Shown here: positions 42,283 through 47,103 of the stretch, piece by piece
Position numbering within the stretch: the stretch's first letter is position 1
Layout: each line of letters starts with the position of its first letter
NCBI GenBank assembly: GCA_965370415.1
Contig: CBDUTJ010000022.1
Span: 1-47,103, forward strand
Source: JACNIV01 sp965370415
Lineage (GTDB): Bacteria > Cloacimonadota > Cloacimonadia > Cloacimonadales > TCS61
Length of the DNA stretch: 47,103 nucleotides
Reading direction: 5' to 3'
Translations under genes and position numbers: made by a program
Notes under the pieces: model-generated
Database searches by the model: none
Seen by the model: the letters and a program-made list of their open reading frames with translations, nothing else
What the model was told of the DNA's origin: nothing

Positions 42283-45200
42283 TTATTCTGCAATTTTATA
42301 CTTTGGTTCTTTTGCCAGACTCTTAAGAAGTTCATTAATTTCTTTCTTCAAATCTATCATTCTCATTTCTCTTCCTACAGCAATTTTATTGAAAGCTGTA
42401 AGTTCTTTATTTTTATTTTTCAGGTTTTCTTCTGCTTGTTTGTGTGCAATAGCCAGAGCAATTTCATCGGAAACAAATTCTAAAATTTCTAAATCTTTAG
42501 CCGAGTAGAGTGAAGCATCCGTATAACTTTGAACCGCAATTACGCCAAGAACTTCGTTTCCTAACTTCAGAGGAACACCAACCCAGATTTTTGCGTGTGC
42601 ACCTATTTTTCCTCTTTTTACTTTTCCAGCTTTAATTAATTTTTCCCTTTTCTCTTCCGTACCAAAAAGTGGTTCCCCTGTTCTTACTACATAAGCAGTA
42701 AGTGTTTTCCCTGCCGGAAAAGAATCAAATGTGTCTTTTTCATCTGTATGATAAGGAAGTGAAAAAGTATCCTTATCTTTATCACAGAGGGCGATATAAA
42801 AATTATCTGTATTCACAATTGCACTGAGATGATCTCTAATTGCTTTGAATAGTTCATGGATATCTTTAGTTGTATTCACTACATTGGCAATATTATATAA
42901 AACTGACTGAATCCTTTCTGCTTGCTTACGTTCGGTAATATCTTCTGTTAGTATAACAACTCTGTCTATACTACCTTTTTCATTTTTTATGGCATAAAAA
43001 TGTTGAGAAATCCATTTTGTTTTTTTATTTTTTGCTTTATGTAATTCTATTTCAGGAATAAAATACTCACTGCCATTTTCATAAACTTTTTTTACTTCCT
43101 TTATGTGTTCGCCAAGGTAGGTATCTTTTTCATCCATTATCAATTTCTCTTTTGGCTTAGAATACTCGGCAACCTGCTTTTTTGTTAATTCCCAAGTTTT
43201 CTGCCAAGTCTCGTTTGCCAGAAGAAGTGTGCCATTGCAATTTCTGATTGATATCCCGATTGGAGAGCTCTCAACTACTGCACGAGAGAGTTGCTCACTT
43301 TCTTTAAGAGCTTTTTCTGTTTTTTTACGCTCGGTGATATCTCTTTGCACTAAAATTGAATGGATTATCTCTCCCTCTGTATCCCTTATAGCATCAACAC
43401 TTAGCAATACTGTCCTTTCTTTACCATCCTTAGTAATAATGTTGAGTTCTTCATTTTTGAGTTCACCGGTTGTACTCCATTTCATAAATAATTTCTGTGC
43501 TTTTTCTTGTGAAGAAGGTGCATAAATTGTAGTAAGGAGTGGTTTCCCAATGATTTCTTTCTTCAAGTAACCCAGGGCTTTCAGAGCACTTTTACTTATG
43601 TCCAATATCGTTCCTTCCAGTGAGATAATAAAGCAACACTCTGGTGAATTTGCAAAAAATTGCCTGAATCTTTTTTCACTTTCCTGTAATGCCTTTTCAG
43701 CAATAAATCGTTCGCTTACATCCTCAAAAATGGATAGAATCCCACTAATACGATCTTCTTTTATATGAATTGGTGTCATCGTATAATGAATAAATGATTC
43801 CTTTTTCCACTTTGATACATATTTTACTTCTGCACTAATTATTTTGCCAGTCTTAAGACACTTAAGGAAATTTGATGAAAATCCAATTTTTTGCAAAGGT
43901 GGATATTTCAAAACATTAATCTTGCGAGTGTCTTCAATTGATGGAGAACCAAGAATATTAAGAACTTCTTTGTTTGCATTGATTGGATTACCTTTATCAT
44001 CAAATGTGATAATTCCAAATGGTGAATGTTCAAAAATATTTTTATATCTTTCTTCACTTTCACGAAGTGCTACTTCTGTGCTTTTTCGCTCTGTGATGTC
44101 ACGACCAAAACTGACTGTTCCGGTAACTTTTCCATCTTTATAAATTGGCGCTGTATTAACGGATAGAGTTAAAATATTTTTTCTAATTGCATCATGAATC
44201 CTTACTTCGTAATGATTTGAATTGCCTGCTAATGTATCTTTAAAAACCTTTCCCACCATTTCCAGATCTTCTTCAAAAATTATAGGAATGAAGGTTTTTC
44301 CTATTCCCTCTTCAATTTTATAACCTGTTAATTCCGCTGATCTTTTATTGAAGTATATGAATTCACCTTTTATATTTAACATCCAGATCATATCATTGGA
44401 ATGCTCGATCATTGTTCTGAATTTTTCTTCAGATTGCTCTAATTCATATTTGGCTTTTATTCTTTCTGTGATATTTCTGCACATAATAAGCAGTTCTTTT
44501 GGATTTCCTTTATCATCTAGAAACAGATAAGTTCTCTCATGTACCCAGAGGATAGAGCCATCTTTTCTTATCTTGCGAAATTCCAGCTCGCTTTTTATTA
44601 ATTTCTTTTTAAATATTTCCGAAACCTGTTTCTGTGTTTCCTTCAGGTCTTCCTTGTAAACAACGATCCACACGGAATTACCAACCAATTCATCTTGTTT
44701 GTATCCCAGATGTTCTGCTCCATATTTATTCACGGAAAGAACTATTCCTTTCGGATTCACAGAGAAATACATATCCGGTGCATAATTATAAAGATTCTGA
44801 AATCTAACTTTTGTTTCATTTAATTCTTTTGTTCTTTCTTCAACTTTCTTTTCCAGTTCATTCATCTTTAAATTTGCAATTTTATTCAGTTCCCATTTTT
44901 TGCACAGGTTATATGTAAGTTGTCGTACTTCAATATTATCGAAAGGTTTTTTTAGAATCAAAAGTTTATCGGTATTGCCAAATATACTAAACAGTTCTTT
45001 CCATGAATAATCTGAATAAGCAGTGCAAATAACTATCTGCAGATCAGGACATATTTTCCAGATTTTGGAAATTGTTCCTATCCCATCAAGACCGGGAGGC
45101 ATTCGGACATCGATAAAAGCTACAGCATAGGGTTCATTGTTCTTGATAGACTCTTCCACCATTTTCAAGCCTTCTTTCCCCTGAGATGCACAATCTATCG

Positions 45201-45375
45201 TATATGTTTCAAGTTTATGTTCTTCTTCTTTTCCCAACAGAGTTTCTTCCAGTTTTCCCAGATCACTTTCTTTGCCCTTTAAGGTAAGCAGAATTTTTTT
45301 GAAATCCTGATGGATCTGCGTGTTATCATCGATTATTAGAATTCTTTTTTTATCCGGATTATTTATTTCGTTCAT
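42283..45375 (-). CDS. REC-PAS(5)-GAF signalling protein lacking an output domain
   Basis: This is a soluble protein of 1030 residues. A receiver domain (about 10-153) carries an acidic pocket (ILIIDDN), phosphoacceptor D89 in FIDVRMPP, the switch threonine in CTAYSD and a lysine in LKKPFD, with a roughly 30-residue insertion after the first helix. It is followed by a coiled coil, five PAS domains (about 188-306, 313-430, 438-558, 566-684, 692-818), one GAF domain (823-983) and a C-terminal VGREMRMIDLKKEINELL element. There is no kinase or other catalytic domain. I place the start at ATG 45375, which has GGAG six bases upstream; the GTG at 45381 overlaps that ribosome site. It overlaps or abuts the upstream diguanylate cyclase gene. 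Confidence 0.88.
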   Translation of the reverse strand: MNEINNPDKKRILIIDDNTQIHQDFKKILLTLKGKESDLGKLEETLLGKEEEHKLETYTIDCASQGKEGLKMVEESIKNNEPYAVAFIDVRMPPGLDGIGTISKIWKICPDLQIVICTAYSDYSWKELFSIFGNTDKLLILKKPFDNIEVRQLTYNLCKKWELNKIANLKMNELEKKVEERTKELNETKVRFQNLYNYAPDMYFSVNPKGIVLSVNKYGAEHLGYKQDELVGNSVWIVVYKEDLKETQKQVSEIFKKKLIKSELEFRKIRKDGSILWVHERTYLFLDDKGNPKELLIMCRNITERIKAKYELEQSEEKFRTMIEHSNDMIWMLNIKGEFIYFNKRSAELTGYKIEEGIGKTFIPIIFEEDLEMVGKVFKDTLAGNSNHYEVRIHDAIRKNILTLSVNTAPIYKDGKVTGTVSFGRDITERKSTEVALRESEERYKNIFEHSPFGIITFDDKGNPINANKEVLNILGSPSIEDTRKINVLKYPPLQKIGFSSNFLKCLKTGKIISAEVKYVSKWKKESFIHYTMTPIHIKEDRISGILSIFEDVSERFIAEKALQESEKRFRQFFANSPECCFIISLEGTILDISKSALKALGYLKKEIIGKPLLTTIYAPSSQEKAQKLFMKWSTTGELKNEELNIITKDGKERTVLLSVDAIRDTEGEIIHSILVQRDITERKKTEKALKESEQLSRAVVESSPIGISIRNCNGTLLLANETWQKTWELTKKQVAEYSKPKEKLIMDEKDTYLGEHIKEVKKVYENGSEYFIPEIELHKAKNKKTKWISQHFYAIKNEKGSIDRVVILTEDITERKQAERIQSVLYNIANVVNTTKDIHELFKAIRDHLSAIVNTDNFYIALCDKDKDTFSLPYHTDEKDTFDSFPAGKTLTAYVVRTGEPLFGTEEKREKLIKAGKVKRGKIGAHAKIWVGVPLKLGNEVLGVIAVQSYTDASLYSAKDLEILEFVSDEIALAIAHKQAEENLKNKNKELTAFNKIAVGREMRMIDLKKEINELLKSLAKEPKYKIAE

Positions 45376-45377
45376 AA

Positions 45378-46814
45378 TCACTCCATAATCTTATGCTTTT
45401 TTTTATATAGATCAATATCAGCTGTTTTAATACATTGATCAATATTCATTATTTTGTCATAAATACTAAGTCCGAAGGTAATAGTGGCATAAATTTTCTT
45501 TTTTTGGAAATTGATGAAAGATTTAGCGATTTCTTTTTCAAGTTTCATGGCTATAACCTTCCCGCCTTCCATGTTAGTTTGTGGCAATAACAATAAAAAT
45601 TCATCACCACCCCAACGGGCAACAGTATCCTGTTTCCTGAGGGTGGAAGGCATTATCCTGGAGACTAATCTTAAAAAATTATCCCCAATGGAATGCCCAT
45701 ATACATCATTTATAGATTTGAAATTATCCAGATCACCTATCATTATAATAAATGGCTCTCTGCTTCTTTCAAATCTATTTATTTCATATTCTATCTTTTC
45801 AAGTATGCTAAGGCGGTTTGGAAGTTTCGTCAAAAAGTCGGTTCTTGCTAATGCTTGTAGTTTTTTATTTGTTCTTTTCAATTCATTCTCAATTGCTTTC
45901 TGCCTGGTAATATCTCTTCCAAAACTAACGGTCCCGGTAACTTTACCGTCTTTAAAAATAGGGGTTGTATTAACGGAAAGAGTTATATCTTTTTCTCCCG
46001 TGACGTCGTGAATTCTTACTTCGTAATGATTTGAATTTCCTGCTAATGTATCTTTAAAAACCTTTTGCACCATTTTCAGGTCTTCTTCTAAAACAATTGG
46101 AATAAACGTTTTTCCAATTCCTTCTTCGATTTTATAACCTGTTAATTCCGCTGATCTTTTATTGAAGTATGTGAATTCACCTTTTGTATTTAACATCCAG
46201 ATCATATCATTGGAATTTTCTATCATTGTTCTATATTTCTCTTCTGAATGCTGTAATTCTCTGGTTCTTTCTTCAACTTTTTTTCCCAGTTCATTCATCT
46301 TTAAATTTGCGATTTTATTCAGTTCCCATTTTTTACTAAGGGTATAAACAAGCTGTCGAACCTCAACATTATCAAAAGGCTTTTTTAAGATTAGAAGTTT
46401 GTCGGTATTCCCGAATTTATTAAACAATTCTTGCCATGAATAATCTGAATAAGCAGTGCAAATAACTATTTGAAGCTCCGGATAAATATCCCAGATCCTG
46501 GAGATTGTTTCTATCCCATCCCAACCGGGAGGCATTCGAACATCGATAAAAGCTACAGCATAGGGTTCTTTGTTTTTGATAGATTCTTCTACCATTTTCA
46601 AACCTTCTTCCCCCTGAGATGCACAATCTATCTTATATGTTTCAAGTTTATGTTCTTCCTCTTTTCCCAATAGTGCTTCTTCTAGTTCTCCCAGATCAGT
46701 TTCTTTGTCCTTTGAGGTAAGTAGAACTTTCTTGAAATCCTGATGGATCTGTATATTATCATCGATTATTAGAATTCTTTTTTCATCCGGATTGATCGTC
46801 TTGGTCAAAATCAC
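45378..46814 (-). CDS. REC-PAS-GGDEF response regulator, predicted diguanylate cyclase
   Basis: The 478 residues predict synthesis of cyclic di-GMP under phosphorylation control. The receiver domain (residues 12-155) has phosphoacceptor D91 in FIDVRMPPGWDG and the lysine in LKKPFD. A PAS domain (about 190-305) follows, then a GGDEF domain (320-478) with GDLDNFKSINDVYGH and the active site WGGDEF (401-406). An inhibitory I-site RKQD (393-396) stands five residues before GGDEF, so product feedback is likely. Receiver and PAS are near-duplicates of those in the next protein. The start is GTG 46814 (AGGA five bases upstream); a TTG at 46808 with GGAG is an alternative. It overlaps the stop of the upstream kinase gene, its probable phosphate donor. 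Confidence 0.92.
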   Translation of the reverse strand: MILTKTINPDEKRILIIDDNIQIHQDFKKVLLTSKDKETDLGELEEALLGKEEEHKLETYKIDCASQGEEGLKMVEESIKNKEPYAVAFIDVRMPPGWDGIETISRIWDIYPELQIVICTAYSDYSWQELFNKFGNTDKLLILKKPFDNVEVRQLVYTLSKKWELNKIANLKMNELGKKVEERTRELQHSEEKYRTMIENSNDMIWMLNTKGEFTYFNKRSAELTGYKIEEGIGKTFIPIVLEEDLKMVQKVFKDTLAGNSNHYEVRIHDVTGEKDITLSVNTTPIFKDGKVTGTVSFGRDITRQKAIENELKRTNKKLQALARTDFLTKLPNRLSILEKIEYEINRFERSREPFIIMIGDLDNFKSINDVYGHSIGDNFLRLVSRIMPSTLRKQDTVARWGGDEFLLLLPQTNMEGGKVIAMKLEKEIAKSFINFQKKKIYATITFGLSIYDKIMNIDQCIKTADIDLYKKKHKIME

Positions 46815-47103
46815 TCCTTTCCTATTTCGATTGGTATACTCACAACAAATTTTGCACCTTTCCCGTCACCTTTACTTTCAGCAGTGAGTTTTCCTTTCAT
46901 TTCGCTCATTGCCAGCGCACTGGTATGAAGCCCGAAACCTTTGCCACTTCTTTTCGTTGAAAAACCATACGAAAAAATTCTCCCTAAATCCCTTTGTGCT
47001 ATTCCGATTCCATTGTCAACTATTTCAATAACTTGATAAGCTTTATTCTCTAATATATTTATGGTTATAATTCTATTCTTCTCATCTTTCATTTCCAACG
47101 ATT
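46811..47103 (-). CDS. Sensor histidine kinase, C-terminal HATPase fragment (5' end outside window)
   Basis: The frame remains open to the right edge; the TTG at 47098 is an internal leucine. The visible part (about 97 codons) is the end of a GHKL ATPase domain: IEIVDNGIGI (G1 box), RIFSYGFSTKRSGKGFGLH (F and G2 boxes) and KGDGKGAKFVVSIPIE at the end. The GFSTKRSGKGFGLH form is typical of PAS-linked kinases. Its stop overlaps the start of the REC-PAS-GGDEF gene by four bases, so it likely phosphorylates that receiver and perhaps the paralogous receiver downstream. Confidence 0.88.
   Translation of the reverse strand, partial: SLEMKDEKNRIITINILENKAYQVIEIVDNGIGIAQRDLGRIFSYGFSTKRSGKGFGLHTSALAMSEMKGKLTAESKGDGKGAKFVVSIPIEIGKE

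Noticed and set aside
45511..46011. 166-codon open frame on the + strand
   Set aside because: It is antisense to the GGDEF/PAS coding region and has no domain or ribosome site.
1..47103. tRNA, rRNA, riboswitch or phage/IS transposase genes
   Set aside because: No cloverleaf ends, rRNA segments, conserved riboswitch cores or transposase/integrase motifs were found by eye; a covariance-model scan would be decisive.

Overview
The window reads as chromosomal DNA of a low-GC, diderm (outer-membrane) bacterium, most likely of the Cloacimonadota or a related FCB-type lineage. Three observations point this way: a PorU-like C25 peptidase with a FlgD-like C-terminal domain, an LpxC-FabZ fusion in an lpxD-lpxC/fabZ-lpxA cluster, and MCE/Omp85-type envelope genes. 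The phylum is an inference, because there is no rRNA in the window. I see no tRNA, rRNA or CRISPR array.

Left part (1-7.9 kb, + strand): the 3' part of an AddB-like nuclease gene overlaps an AddA/RecB-like helicase-nuclease. Next come an archaeal-type phosphoglucosamine mutase and an AT-rich membrane-anchored metallophosphoesterase. The gaps between these genes hold short C/T-rich hairpins that look like one family of dispersed palindromic repeats.

7.9-22.4 kb (- strand, read right to left): gyrB and gyrA (with an acidic, internally duplicated tail), a lipoprotein, aspS, mtaB, mlaF-like and mlaD-like genes, and a 1006-residue protein joining an HEXXH protease, a beta-propeller and an outer-membrane barrel. 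Two small nuclease genes interrupt this run, each inside its own family of dispersed repeats. A GIY-YIG gene lies just upstream of aspS and splits a repeat unit between 7-bp direct repeats. A GxxExxY (PD-(D/E)XK) gene lies between aspS and mtaB, and its flanking repeats supply the last codons of aspS and the start codon of mtaB. These are the best candidates here for an under-described type of mobile element.

22.7-31.9 kb (- strand): an overlapping yebC-ruvC-ruvA-rsmB set followed by a PASTA protein gene, then an EF-G-like GTPase and the PorU-like C25 protease. A divergent promoter region (31.9-32.2 kb) drives ompH-lpxD-lpxC/fabZ-lpxA rightward (periplasmic chaperone and lipid A synthesis).

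36-47.1 kb (- strand): a signalling island. In transcription order it holds the end of a histidine kinase, a REC-PAS-GGDEF diguanylate cyclase, a REC-PAS5-GAF protein without an output domain, a Cache-HAMP protein without an output domain, a substrate-binding lipoprotein without a transporter, and a large HAMP-PAS-GAF histidine kinase. The REC, PAS and GAF modules are near-duplicates of each other, which suggests that the locus grew by local duplication and module shuffling.
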